Of a stretch of DNA of 64,000 nt, positions 46,322 to 54,869 are shown piece after piece (positions within the stretch are counted from its first letter, which is position 1; each line of letters opens with the position of its first letter). The position numbers and the translations under genes are program-made. This stretch comes from CAIYRG01 sp965247505. GTDB taxonomy: Bacteria > Pseudomonadota > Alphaproteobacteria > Micropepsales > Micropepsaceae. The DNA lies in NCBI GenBank assembly GCA_965247505.1, contig OZ252020.1, positions 4,588,001-4,652,000 of the forward strand. The letters run 5' to 3'. A model generated the notes under the pieces. It was not told the origin of the DNA. It made no database searches and saw only the letters and a program-made list of their open reading frames with translations.

Positions 46322-47683
46322 ATGATAAAAACAGCAATGCACGAAATACATATCGTCGGTGGAGGTTTGGCGGGCTGCGAGGCGGCGTGGCAGGCTGCGA
46401 ATGTCGGCGCATCTGTCATCGTTCATGAAATGCGTCCCAAACGCATGACCGAGGCCCATCAAACCGAAACCCTTGCCGAGCTCGTCTGTTCCAATTCCTT
46501 TCGTTCGGACGATTGGGAAAACAATGCCGTCGGCCTGCTGCATGAAGAAATGCGGCGCGCCAATTCACTGATTTTGCGCGCGGGTGACCAGCATAAGCTT
46601 CCTGCCGGGGGTGCGCTGGCAGTGGACCGCGATGGTTTTTCCAAAGAAGTCGAAGCTGCGATCAACGATCATGCCGATATCCGTGTGAGCCGCGAAGAGA
46701 TTGCAGGATTGCCTCCGGATGAGTGGGGCAATGTTATCATTGCGACCGGGCCACTGACCTCGCCGGCGCTCGCCGAGGCATTGGCGGAGATAACGGGAGA
46801 AGATTCGCTCGCCTTCTTCGATGCCATCGCTCCCATTGTAGAGCGCGAAAGCATCGACACCGAGATTGCCTGGTTTCAATCGCGCTATGACAAGCCGGGA
46901 CCCGGCGGAGGCAACGCCGATTACATCAATTGCCCTCTCGACGCGGCGCAATATGAAGCGTTTATCGGGGCACTAAAGAGCGGCGAAACCACTTCATTCA
47001 AAGAATGGGAAAAATCGACGCTCTATTTCGAGGGCTGCCTGCCCATCGAAGTAATGGCCGCGCGAGGCGATGAAACCCTTCGCTTTGGGCCGATGAAGCC
47101 GGTCGGTTTAACCAATCCAAGATCGGAGACGAAGCCGCATGCGGTGGTGCAGCTGCGCCAGGACAACGCTCTCGGCACGCTTTGGAACATTGTCGGATTT
47201 CAGACCAAGCTTAAATATGGCGAGCAGACGCGCATCTTTCGTATGATCCCAGGCTTGCAGAATGCGAAATTCGCCCGGCTTGGGGGTATTCACCGCAATA
47301 CATTTTTAAATTCGCCGCGTCTTCTCGATGGCGAATTGCGGCTAAAGGCGCGCCCCGCTTTGCGTTTCGCCGGACAGATCACCGGGGTGGAGGGTTATAT
47401 CGAGAGCGCGGCTATCGGGCTTCTTGCAGGGCGTTTTGCAAATGCCGAGGCACATGGTGAAATCATGAGCCCTCCGCCGCCCAGCACCGCATTAGGCGCG
47501 CTCCTCAATCACATCACGACCGGTGCCGACGCGAAAACTTTTCAGCCCATGAATGTCAATTTCGGGCTGTTCCCGCCGCTCGAAAAGAAAGCAAAAGGCC
47601 GCGATAGAAAACGCTTGATGGCGCATCGCGCGATTGCGGATTTGGAAGTCTGGTTGGGCCCGCCCCGCGCCGCCGCGGAGTGA
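46322..47683 (+). CDS. trmFO: Methylenetetrahydrofolate-tRNA-(uracil-5-)-methyltransferase
   Basis: 453 residues from ATG 46322; ATG 46337 is an alternative. The N-terminal FAD motif is IVGGGLAGCEAAWQAA. TETLAELVCSNSFRSD, PAGGALAVDRDGFS and YINCPLDAAQYEAF are signature blocks of TrmFO. It makes ribothymidine at tRNA position 54 using folate and FAD, the route used by Gram-positives and many alphaproteobacteria instead of SAM-dependent TrmA. It is followed by a palindromic repeat. Confidence 0.96.
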   Translation: MIKTAMHEIHIVGGGLAGCEAAWQAANVGASVIVHEMRPKRMTEAHQTETLAELVCSNSFRSDDWENNAVGLLHEEMRRANSLILRAGDQHKLPAGGALAVDRDGFSKEVEAAINDHADIRVSREEIAGLPPDEWGNVIIATGPLTSPALAEALAEITGEDSLAFFDAIAPIVERESIDTEIAWFQSRYDKPGPGGGNADYINCPLDAAQYEAFIGALKSGETTSFKEWEKSTLYFEGCLPIEVMAARGDETLRFGPMKPVGLTNPRSETKPHAVVQLRQDNALGTLWNIVGFQTKLKYGEQTRIFRMIPGLQNAKFARLGGIHRNTFLNSPRLLDGELRLKARPALRFAGQITGVEGYIESAAIGLLAGRFANAEAHGEIMSPPPPSTALGALLNHITTGADAKTFQPMNVNFGLFPPLEKKAKGRDRKRLMAHRAIADLEVWLGPPRAAAE

Positions 47684-47708
47684 GATGGGGGCTGTTTCTA
47701 ATAGCGGT

Positions 47709-47868
47709 GAGCTCTTGACCTCCCCCTTGCGGGGAGGTCGATCCGTCCGAGCACAGCGACAACGGATCGGGTGGGGGTGCAATCGGATTGATGCATACCG
47801 TCAACGCCGTCCCCCCACCCGCTCGCAATTGCTCGCGACCTCCCCGCAGGGGGGGAGGTAAAAAGCTC
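47709..47868. repeat. Palindromic intergenic repeat of about 160 bp
   Basis: Both ends are hairpin-forming and mutually inverted: left GACCTCCCCCTTGCGGGG with AGGTC, right CGACCTCCCCGCAGGG with GGGGAGG. Outer GAGCTCTT and AAAAGCTC also pair. The centre has CGGGTGGGGGTG against CCCCCCACCCG. The whole can fold into a large stem. Sequences of this style are widespread intergenic repeats in alphaproteobacteria. It lies between trmFO and the convergent NDUFAF6-like gene and may act as a bidirectional terminator. Confidence 0.7.
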
Positions 47869-47918
47869 ATCAGAAACACAAATTCTAACCGTGCAGCTTG
47901 GCCGGGATGACAACAAAA

Positions 47919-48755
47919 TTAAATCTTCCCGCGCAGTAACGCACCAAGCATCGCAATCTGCTTGCGCGGAACCGATAGCTCCACCGCATCGCGATACGGA
48001 CTAAAGCCGCGCCGGCTCATCATTTTTAGATAGGGCCGGGTCAATGCCGCCGGCAGGAATGCGGGAAGATAACGCCGCGGGATTTGCGCATTGGAAATGG
48101 CGTTCAACTGCGTCTCGGCCGCGGCAATCATGGTATCCATCAGTACACGGATGTTATCGGCGAGGCCCGCATAAACATCTTCCTCGCTCAAACCTGCAGC
48201 TCTCAATTCATTCAGCGGCAACATAATCCGTCGCTGTGCGGCGTGATGCGGAAAGGCGCGCATGAGGCCTATGAGCGCATAGGCAATCCCGACAGGACGC
48301 ACATAGCCGTCGAGACTACTACCGGCACCCACAATTCGGGCGGCAAGCCGCATGAGGTGACCGGAAGTCGCATCGGCATAGTTCTCCAATTCCGATGGAG
48401 CGGCAAAAGGCGCCCCGGAGAGATCTTGCTCGCGCGCATCGATCAAGCCATCGAACAACAAACGCGGAAGCGCAAAGGCGTCGATGGCATTGCTTAAGGC
48501 CAGCACAACATCGTGGCGGCGCGGCGCCCCCTCGAAAATTCCTTCAATCGCTTCGCGCCACCATTGCAAACGGATCAAGCCAAGCGTGGGTTCGCTGACC
48601 GCTTCGGCGGTTTTCGCCACCTCATAATTAAACGCATAGAGCGCAAACAACGCCGCGCGTTTGTCGCGCCTTGCGAACAGCACCGAAAGATAGCGGTCAT
48701 AATCGACGGCACGGACCGCCTCGGCGCAAGAAATTTCGGGAGCAGCAATGGACAA
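47919..48755 (-). CDS. Squalene/phytoene-synthase-fold protein, NDUFAF6-like
   Basis: 278 residues with the all-alpha trans-isoprenyl synthase fold but without the two Asp-rich DxxxD motifs needed for catalysis. The first is replaced by LYAFNYEVAKTAE and the second by LMRAFPHHAAQRR. SEPTLGLIRLQWWREAIEG, ELENYADATSGHL and GIAYALIGLMRAFPHH align well, from memory, with mitochondrial NDUFAF6, a complex I assembly factor. A complex I assembly role is therefore likelier than squalene synthesis. A weakly active prenyl synthase cannot be excluded. Confidence 0.82.
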   Translation of the reverse strand: MSIAAPEISCAEAVRAVDYDRYLSVLFARRDKRAALFALYAFNYEVAKTAEAVSEPTLGLIRLQWWREAIEGIFEGAPRRHDVVLALSNAIDAFALPRLLFDGLIDAREQDLSGAPFAAPSELENYADATSGHLMRLAARIVGAGSSLDGYVRPVGIAYALIGLMRAFPHHAAQRRIMLPLNELRAAGLSEEDVYAGLADNIRVLMDTMIAAAETQLNAISNAQIPRRYLPAFLPAALTRPYLKMMSRRGFSPYRDAVELSVPRKQIAMLGALLRGKI

Positions 48756-48828
48756 GAGTTATACACTTTCCTCAATCGAGGTGAGCTATCAGCATAAAGC
48801 TGCTGCGCGCATTGTGTCGAAAAACACC

Positions 48829-48866
48829 AAAAAAAAGGCCGCCCGGGCTTTCTCGCCCAGACGGCC
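48829..48866 (-). terminator. Strong rho-independent terminator
   Basis: On the minus strand, GGCCGTCTGGGC pairs with GCCCGGGCGGCC (12 bp, two G-U pairs) around loop GAGAAA, followed by eight T. It starts 18 bases after the stop of the PuuD-like gene and separates it from the NDUFAF6-like gene downstream. Confidence 0.93.
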
Positions 48867-48884
48867 TCTCGAATTTGTCTGGCC

Positions 48885-49505
48885 TCAGCCTTGGTAGATA
48901 TGAGGCGCCGACGCCATGCAGAAAAGCATCGGAATAGAAAGAACAGTGTTTGCGCGCGAGAGCAGCCCCGCCGTCTTCGCGCATTTGGCGCGCTCTTCCG
49001 GCGCGAGGCTCGGATACGCATTGGCGATGTTCAGCGCTTTTTGTTGGTTGGGCCAAATGATAAACCAGACATTGAACCACATAATGGTTCCCATCCACAT
49101 GCCCAGCCCGATCATGATCACGCCGATATTGCTGAAGCCTTGCGAAGCACCGAGCGTAAAGGCATAAACGAGATATCCCTTCATCGCCGCGAGAAGAACG
49201 CCGAAAACAATGGTTCCCATCGCCGCCCAGCGAAACCAAAACAATGCTTCCGGGGCGATATGACGCCCAATGGCCGGTTTCAGCTCGTCGGGGATTTTGG
49301 GCATGGTCGGAATTTGGACGAAATTGAAATACCAAAGAATCCCGATCCACATCACGCCGCAAAGAATATGCAGCCAGCGCAGGAAGAACGGCCAGAACGT
49401 GTAGCCGTTGAGCTCGGCTTGAGACAGATAAATCGCTAGCACTACAACGGTCAAAGCGAAGCCCGTAAGGATCGCGTAGCGCAAATTGGTCAGTAAAATG
49501 GCCAT
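48885..49505 (-). CDS. PuuD-type (urate oxidase N-terminal-like) membrane protein
   Basis: 206 residues from ATG 49505, preferred over the ATG two codons upstream because GAGGGG is eight bases before it. About five membrane helices are visible. Conserved-looking parts are RWLHILCGVMWIGILWYFNF, EALFWFRWAAMGTIVFG and MWFNVWFIIWPNQQKAL, as in the membrane domain of urate hydroxylase PuuD. The cytochrome c domain of true PuuD is missing. His residues in the helices could bind haem. No purine genes are nearby, so urate oxidation is only a possibility. Confidence 0.8.
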   Translation of the reverse strand: MAILLTNLRYAILTGFALTVVVLAIYLSQAELNGYTFWPFFLRWLHILCGVMWIGILWYFNFVQIPTMPKIPDELKPAIGRHIAPEALFWFRWAAMGTIVFGVLLAAMKGYLVYAFTLGASQGFSNIGVIMIGLGMWMGTIMWFNVWFIIWPNQQKALNIANAYPSLAPEERAKCAKTAGLLSRANTVLSIPMLFCMASAPHIYQG

Positions 49506-49632
49506 AATCATCCCCTCCCCGGAATGGACTTTTCCGATGATTCCGGGGGCGACTATAGCATTTAGATGCCAATGCTCCAGGCGGTTGGCAGCACAGTAGA
49601 GGGAAAAGAGCTTAAAGCATGACCGTTTTCGG

Positions 49633-51082
49633 GGCGATGTCCCTATCTCTGTTGAAATTCGTGGGGCAGGCGTCGCTGGTTGATGATGCTATGCTGCCTT
49701 CATGATGGTTTCAATGGCACTGTCGGCCTGAGCCTTTCTCAAGTGTTCCTGGAGAGCATTTCGGAGGATGGGCAGCTGGCGATAGGCCTTGAGGCGACGG
49801 AAGGTTTTCTGGGCCTCCAGCAGGCCGGCGGCGATCCATCTGAGCGCCATCTCGGCGTGTCTCCAGCGTTTGACGTTGCGGGTGACCTGGCGCACCGTGC
49901 CGAGCGCGTTCTCGACGATGTTGGTGCAGGCGAGCGAGCGCCGGAGTGCGTGCGGTAGGCCGAGGCGGATGACGGTGAGGATCTCCTCCAGCCCCTCCAG
50001 GATGCTGCCCGAGACGCCCGGTTCCTCATGCTCCAGACGCCGGACCAGGTTGCGCAAGAGCCGCTCGGCCTTGTTTGCGTCGTCCTGGTCCCAGGCCTGA
50101 CGGAGCGCCTTCTTGACGCTCGCGTGCAAATGTTGGGGCAGGCGCTCGATGATGTTACGGCCCTTGTGGACCTGGCAGCGCTGGATGGCGGCGGCCACAC
50201 CGAAGGTGTTTCGGATCGCTTTGCTGAGTGCCTTCGCGCCATCGACGATGAACAGCTGCGGCAGTGCCGGATCGAGCCCCCTGGCGAGGAGATTGTCGAT
50301 CAAGGCCTGGACGACGACCGTGTTCTCCGTCGCCCCCTCGACCACGGCCAGGACATGCTTGTCGCCGTTGCCATCGACGCCGATCGCCGCCATCAGGACA
50401 TGGTCGCCGACATGCAGACCGTCGATCTGGATGACTAGCAGGTCGAGTTCCGAGAGATCCGAGGCGAGCCAGGCCATCATCTTCTTGCGTGACAGCGCTA
50501 CAAAGCGCCGGGAAACGGCCGACTTCGAGGTGCCGTCGCCACGCGCTTTCGCCAGCTCGCCCTCGGGCAGACGGACCGCGCGGTGGTACTTGCGGGTCGA
50601 CACGTTCAGCACCATCAGGTTGAGCGCCCACTCGAGCAGCAGGTTGCCATCGCGTAGCGCCTGCCAACTCTCCAAGCTCACCTCTTTGCCCGCCCGGTCA
50701 CGAACCCGTGGCCGGGCCACCTTCACTTTGCCGCCGTGGTAGCCGATCTCGCTATGTGTCCTGCCCCAGCGATAACCTCGACGGTCCCCATGGCGGCGAT
50801 GTCGGGCCCCGCACACGGTCGTGGCGTCCCCCTCCATCATCTCGGCCAAGGCCTCGACCCCGGCCAGAAGACAAAACCGATCCACGCTGAGATGGACTGC
50901 GTCCATCGCGTCCGCCAGCGGCGGCATAGGAATCGAGGGGGCAAGGGCTTTCGGGCGGCTGGAACTACGGATATTATTTCCCATGGTGTCGTTCTCCCTT
51001 TTGGGTTTGCAGCACCCGGAGCCTAACGGCTCCAGGAGAGCGACACCTACCTCAACTTTTCAACATCGACCGGGACATCCCC
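49633..51082 (-). mobile_element. IS256-family element, copy 1
   Basis: 1450 bp, the same length as copy 2 at 60905-62354 but in inverted orientation. Ends are GGCGATGTCCC (left) and GGGACATCCCC (right), giving imperfect terminal repeats. Flanks read CGTTTTCGG (49624-49632) and TTTTTTCGG (51083-51091), a 9-bp duplication with two differences, or none if the resemblance is chance. The transposase is intact. Confidence 0.92.
49689..50984 (-). CDS. IS256-family (mutator-type) transposase
   Basis: 431 residues, full length. DDE residues are proposed in IQIDGLHVGDH (Asp), LFIVDGAKAL (Asp) and ACTNIVENALGTVRQVT (Glu), with the mutator-family CQVHKGRNI block. Near the N-terminus is RHRRHGDRRGYRWG. 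It differs from the copy 2 protein at about seven residues. It catalyses cut-and-copy transposition through circular intermediates, as known for IS256. Confidence 0.96.
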   Translation of the reverse strand: MGNNIRSSSRPKALAPSIPMPPLADAMDAVHLSVDRFCLLAGVEALAEMMEGDATTVCGARHRRHGDRRGYRWGRTHSEIGYHGGKVKVARPRVRDRAGKEVSLESWQALRDGNLLLEWALNLMVLNVSTRKYHRAVRLPEGELAKARGDGTSKSAVSRRFVALSRKKMMAWLASDLSELDLLVIQIDGLHVGDHVLMAAIGVDGNGDKHVLAVVEGATENTVVVQALIDNLLARGLDPALPQLFIVDGAKALSKAIRNTFGVAAAIQRCQVHKGRNIIERLPQHLHASVKKALRQAWDQDDANKAERLLRNLVRRLEHEEPGVSGSILEGLEEILTVIRLGLPHALRRSLACTNIVENALGTVRQVTRNVKRWRHAEMALRWIAAGLLEAQKTFRRLKAYRQLPILRNALQEHLRKAQADSAIETIMKAA

Positions 51083-51134
51083 TTTTTTCGGCATCTCTCC
51101 ATGAGGCTAAGCCATTGAATTTGCATAGACCAGA

Positions 51135-51187
51135 CATCCACAATTTACCGAGATTTCGGAGTGAATCCGGTTAACTTGACAAAGCCC
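51135..51187 (-). repeat. 53-bp repeat, unit A (inverted partner at 53410)
   Basis: Read on the minus strand: GGGCTTTGTCA, then GTTAACCGGATT, ACTCC, AAATCTCGGTAAATTGT and GATG. The unit at 53410-53461 has the same blocks on the plus strand, with three substitutions and one indel. Homology stops sharply at both sides. The pair brackets the toxin-antitoxin genes and IS1595 copy 3. It could be the start region of duplicated genes (both end in an ATG) or ends of an older mobile unit. Confidence 0.6.
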
Positions 51188-51207
51188 TTAATGCACATGA
51201 TGAAATA

Positions 51208-51236
51208 TTGACAGCAAATATTGCTAACACTACTCT
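51208..51236 (+). promoter_or_regulatory. Promoter with operator-like palindrome for the toxin-antitoxin pair
   Basis: TTGACA (51208-51213) and TACTCT (51231-51236) are 17 bp apart, 48 bp before the antitoxin ATG. AGCAA-ATA-TTGCT (51213-51225) is a palindrome inside the spacer, the usual place for binding by an autoregulating antitoxin complex. Confidence 0.6.
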
Positions 51237-51283
51237 GCTGGAAGATGAAGAGCACACAAACACGCAGACAGGGAGGCAAGACA

Positions 51284-51541
51284 ATGCGATCTGTCATCAC
51301 CGTTCGCGATATCGATCCTGGCGACAAGTCTTGGCTACAGCGCGAAGCGCGTCAGTACGGCGTCTCTATGGAAGAATTCGTCCGCCGCCTGATTCATGAA
51401 AGGCGTGCGAAATCAGAAAGTCGCGGAACACCCTCCGAGACGTTCAGGAATTATTTCGGTCTGGAGCACGGCGTCGACCTGCCCCAGCCTGGACAGCATG
51501 GCTACAGGCCGGTCGCGTTCCCCTATGAGAACCAGACGTGA
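51284..51541 (+). CDS. Antitoxin, FitA/VapB type
   Basis: 85 residues from ATG 51284, with GGGAGG seven bases upstream. The N-terminus (SVITVRDIDPGDKSWLQREA, and GVSMEEFVRRLIHER) fits a ribbon-helix-helix DNA-binding domain of the FitA kind. The C-terminal tail (LEHGVDLPQPGQHG) would wrap the toxin. It overlaps the toxin gene by four bases, so translation is coupled. The longer frame from 51221 would run through the promoter and is rejected. Confidence 0.9.
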   Translation: MRSVITVRDIDPGDKSWLQREARQYGVSMEEFVRRLIHERRAKSESRGTPSETFRNYFGLEHGVDLPQPGQHGYRPVAFPYENQT

Positions 51542-51987
51542 CCGCGCCCACTGCTTGGCTCCTCGATACGAACGTTGTCTCCGAGATGATGCGCACGAGA
51601 CCGGAACCGCGCGTGGCCGAATTCCTCGACAGCATCGCTGCCAAGGGGATCGGCCTAGCCGCCATCACAGTCTGGGAAATCCTGAACGGAATCGGCCGGC
51701 TCGATCCCGGACAACGCCGAGAGGATCTTGCCGAACGGTTTCAATGGTTGCTGGACGATTTTTTCGAAGACCGGATCTTCGACTGGTCGATCGCCGATGC
51801 CCGGGCTTGCGCCCTGGTCATGGAGAAAAAGCGCCGTCGGGGGGAGTCACTCGACAGCCATTTGCCGGACGCCATGCTTGTGGGAACGGCGCTGCATCAT
51901 GGTCTTTCCATCGTCACACGCAACGAGCAGGAGTTCCGCAATACGGGTGCCAAGGCGGTCAACCCCTGGTCAGACGCTACGCAATGA
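51538..51987 (+). CDS. PIN-domain toxin, VapC/FitB type
   Basis: 149 residues starting with GTG in a GTGA overlap with the antitoxin stop. PIN-domain acidic residues are visible: Asp10 in LLDTNVVSE, Glu47 in VWEIL, Asp111 in LPDAMLVGTA, plus VTRNEQEF at the end of the fold. These ribonucleases cut RNA when freed from antitoxin. The pair lies between IS256 copy 1 and IS1595 copy 3 and is probably carried by mobile DNA. Confidence 0.93.
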   Translation: MTAPTAWLLDTNVVSEMMRTRPEPRVAEFLDSIAAKGIGLAAITVWEILNGIGRLDPGQRREDLAERFQWLLDDFFEDRIFDWSIADARACALVMEKKRRRGESLDSHLPDAMLVGTALHHGLSIVTRNEQEFRNTGAKAVNPWSDATQ

Positions 51988-52247
51988 GCTGCCGAAGCAA
52001 GACCATCAAACTGACCGTTTGAGAACAACGGTTTGTTCACTGTAAAGTTTTCGTTGAGCCCAGAGGTCGCGTTAGTTCGTCGGATGGCGCCGCCACAATA
52101 AGTCGCTGGCACGATTCGACTTCTGCAAGCGATCAAGGGTGAAATGATCAAGCAAAGCTTCCAGGAAGCTCTCGGCCTCATAAGACCACGCCACGCTCTG
52201 TACGGCATTGTCAGACTAACTGGGTCGGACCTGTAGAATCTATAATC

Positions 52248-53352
52248 CTTGCCTATCCGGTTAACGCCCATGACCGCTACATGTAGGGTGCCGCCACTCT
52301 CCCGAGTAAAGCTCGGCATAGGTTGGAGCAGAGGTGTCGCCCGCGATGTCGAGCAATGAGCGGAAGGCGTTGAACGGGTAGAACCGCCTGTTGAAGCGGA
52401 AGGTGAACTCGTTGAGGTAGGCTTGTAGGTGCTGGTGGCTAACGCCGTGGTGGATCCCGATCAGCCACGTCTTCAGGTTGGCGAAAACCAGATGGATGAT
52501 CGGCAGGTATTGCTCGGCAACCTCTGGATCACCACACTCGGCAACAGCGAAGTGCTCATAGCCGCGCTTACCGAGGCCAGCATAGCCGCTCCAATCGTCA
52601 GTAACGATCAGCGATCCCGGCGCGCCGGTGCTCTCGACGAACCCACAGAGCGACTCGGCGCTACGGTCGAGCACGACGGCGAGCCGAACGCGTCCGGCAT
52701 AGCGTCCGTCTTTCCGGTTGTCGAGCTTGGTGCCCGGCTTTCGATGACGCACCTCGATGGCACAGGAGACGGGAACCTTGTGGTGAACACCACGGCCTTC
52801 CCCACGCGTTCGCCCGCCAACCCAGGGTTCGTCCACCTCAACATGGTTCTTGGGCTGTCCACCGATCCTGTCTTGGTTGGGCCGCACCATGCCCGAGCGG
52901 AGCTTGTGGAGAATTTGAAAGGCCGTCTCGTAGCGCGAAAGACCAAGTTGCCGCTGAAACTGCACGGCGGACATGCCGGGCGTCTGACTGGCGACCAGAT
53001 AAGCGGCCCAGAACCAGACGTTCAGCGGAGTGTGGCTACGCTCCATCACTGTTCCCACCGTCAGCCCGGTGTTCTGGCGGCACTTGCGGCAGCGCAGGAC
53101 GCCAGGGCGGTTTTCAAAGTGGAACGGCTCTCCCGCCGTGCCGCAGTGCGGGCAGGCAAAGCCGTCTCCCCAGCGGGCTTTCTCCAGGTAGGCGGCGCAG
53201 GCCGCATCATCGGGGAAAAGTCGCTGGAACTCGGGTAGCGAATGCGGGAATGGGAGATCGGCGCGGTCGAGAACATCCATGGCGCGCTCCCCTATATCCG
53301 GTTTGCGCCCATTCTAGCCCTAGTGTGTGTGGGTGTAAACCGGATAGGCAAG
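52248..53352 (-). mobile_element. IS1595-family element, copy 3 (intact)
   Basis: 1105 bp. Terminal inverted repeats begin CTTGCCTATCCGGTT at both ends. A perfect 8-bp duplication CTATAATC is at 52240-52247 and 53353-53360. It contains one intact transposase and serves as reference for damaged copies 1 and 2. All three copies have the same orientation. Confidence 0.97.
52261..53280 (-). CDS. IS1595-family transposase (ISXO2-like DDE domain)
   Basis: 339 residues. The N-terminal zinc-ribbon has CPHCGTAG and CRKCRQNTG. The catalytic domain has HVEVDEPWVGG (Asp), LIVTDDWSGYAGLG (Asp) and the C-terminal Asn/Glu-type end near YLNEFTFRFNRR. The start ATG follows the IS end by about 70 bases. It moves the three IS1595 copies in this window and may be the only one still active. 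Confidence 0.96.
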   Translation of the reverse strand: MDVLDRADLPFPHSLPEFQRLFPDDAACAAYLEKARWGDGFACPHCGTAGEPFHFENRPGVLRCRKCRQNTGLTVGTVMERSHTPLNVWFWAAYLVASQTPGMSAVQFQRQLGLSRYETAFQILHKLRSGMVRPNQDRIGGQPKNHVEVDEPWVGGRTRGEGRGVHHKVPVSCAIEVRHRKPGTKLDNRKDGRYAGRVRLAVVLDRSAESLCGFVESTGAPGSLIVTDDWSGYAGLGKRGYEHFAVAECGDPEVAEQYLPIIHLVFANLKTWLIGIHHGVSHQHLQAYLNEFTFRFNRRFYPFNAFRSLLDIAGDTSAPTYAELYSGEWRHPTCSGHGR

Positions 53353-53409
53353 CTATAATCTAGGACTTTTAGGCTGCAAGTTGACACCACTCGGCCAGCG
53401 CGGCGGCGC

Positions 53410-53461
53410 GGGCTTTGTCACGTTAACCGGATTTACTCCAAATCTCGGTAAATTGTTGATG
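53410..53461 (+). repeat. 53-bp repeat, unit B (inverted partner at 51135)
   Basis: A 52-base counterpart of unit A on the opposite strand, ending GTTGATG. A short frame MASLRNV follows the ATG and is cut by the IS3 end at 53478. GTTAACC within it resembles half-sites bound by CtrA in related bacteria, a weak hint that it is a promoter. Confidence 0.6.
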
Positions 53462-53742
53462 GCTTCTCTACGCAATGTGGACATGTCTCACATTTGTTCC
53501 GAGTCCTTGATTGGATATTTTACCAACAAGGAGAATCATCATGGGACACAGACACAGCGAAGAATTCAGGCGTGAGGCGGTTCGCATTGCGCAGACGAGC
53601 GGACTTACCCGCAAACAGATTGCATCAGATTTAGGCATTGGCTTTTCGACATTGAGCAATTGGGTTCAGTCGATGAAGCAAGATGAGCTGTCGTCGGCCC
53701 CACAAGAGTGATCAACCCCCACTGACTGGTCCAGTTTGAATC

Positions 53743-54558
53743 TTAGTTCATGGTCGGTCTTTCTGGCAACGGGACGATGGTTTCTGGCGCCGGGGGCCGA
53801 TAACCGAGGGCACTGTGCGGGCGCTTTGTGTTGTAGTGCCGCCGCCATTGCTCGATGACGATCTGTGCTTCTCTCAAAGAATAGAAGATTTCCCCGTTGA
53901 GAAGTTCGTCCCTGAAGCGTGCGTTGAAGCTCTCGATGTAGCCGTTCTCCCAGGGGCTTCCAGGCTCAATGTAGGCGGTCTTTGCTCCAACCACGCTGAT
54001 CCAGTTGCGTACGGCTTCAGCAACAAACTCCGGCCCATTATCGGAATGAATGTAGGCTGGTACGCCATGCAGAATGAAGAGATCGGTGAGGACATCGATC
54101 ACATCGGTAGAATTGAGTTTCCGCTTCACCCGAATGGCCAGACATTCCCGACTAAACTCATCTAGGACGTTGAGGGTTCGGAACACGCGCCCATCGTCGG
54201 TTCGATGATGAACAAAATCATAGGACCAGACGTGGTTCACATAGCCTGCCCGCAAGCGGACACACGAGCCATCATTGAGCCACAGGCGGCCTTTCTTCGG
54301 CTGTTTCTGTGGGACCTTAAGCCCCTCCCGTCGCCATAGGCGCTCCACACGCTTGTCATTGATATGCCAACCGGCCTCTCGAAGGAGGGCGGCAATGCGA
54401 CGATAGCCGTAGCGGCCATATTGCCGGGCCAGTTCGGTCATGTCGCCGACAAGGCGCTCTTCGTCTTCTTTGCCCCTTGGATCGTGGCGTTGTGTGGTGC
54501 GATGCTGACCAAGTACGCGACAGGCACGGCGTTCAGAAACACTCAGCTTGTCACGCAC
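53743..54558 (-). CDS. IS407-group transposase OrfB (copy B)
   Basis: 271 residues with the DDE core intact: WSYDFVHHRTDDG, SDNGPEFVAEAV and NGYIESFNARF. It differs from copy A by single residues, for example His for Arg before SDNGPEF and Glu for Lys in IVIEQWRR. It is probably expressed as an OrfAB frameshift fusion. Confidence 0.95.
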   Translation of the reverse strand: MRDKLSVSERRACRVLGQHRTTQRHDPRGKEDEERLVGDMTELARQYGRYGYRRIAALLREAGWHINDKRVERLWRREGLKVPQKQPKKGRLWLNDGSCVRLRAGYVNHVWSYDFVHHRTDDGRVFRTLNVLDEFSRECLAIRVKRKLNSTDVIDVLTDLFILHGVPAYIHSDNGPEFVAEAVRNWISVVGAKTAYIEPGSPWENGYIESFNARFRDELLNGEIFYSLREAQIVIEQWRRHYNTKRPHSALGYRPPAPETIVPLPERPTMN

Positions 54559-54590
54559 CTGATCAATGCAACACCTACGACGCGAGGGGC

Positions 54591-54869
54591 TTAGAAGTTT
54601 CCCCGGGCGGCCTCCGCTAGGATCTGCTTATCAAGCGTGAGGTCCGCAACAGCCCTTCGAAGCCGTTGGTTCTCCACCTTAAGCCGCTTCAACTGTTTGA
54701 GCTGATCTGTACCCATGCCGCCATAGTTCTTGCGCCAGCGGTAGTAGGTGAACGCGGTTACGCCAATCTGGCGAATGGCATCGATCCGAGACTTCCCTTG
54801 CCCCAGTAAAACGTCAACCTGACGCAGCTTAGATACGATCTCTTCTGGTTTATGGCGCTTAGCAGCCAT
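54591..54869 (-). CDS. IS407-group transposase OrfA (copy B)
   Basis: 92 residues, identical in what I compared to the copy A protein: MAAKRHKPEEIVSKLRQ, a helix-turn-helix, a coiled coil and the LAEAARGNF end. It interrupts orfA of the surrounding IS3 element. Confidence 0.93.
   Translation of the reverse strand: MAAKRHKPEEIVSKLRQVDVLLGQGKSRIDAIRQIGVTAFTYYRWRKNYGGMGTDQLKQLKRLKVENQRLRRAVADLTLDKQILAEAARGNF

Noticed and set aside
51083..51137. Minus-strand ORF starting at the ATG of repeat unit A and running into IS256 copy 1
   Set aside because: A joined frame across the IS256 gives only 38 codons with no recognisable content, so I did not call an interrupted gene.
52126..52239. Short plus-strand ORF beginning MIKQSFQEA between the toxin gene and IS1595 copy 3
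   Set aside because: There is no ribosome binding site of quality and no recognisable domain; it probably arose by chance.
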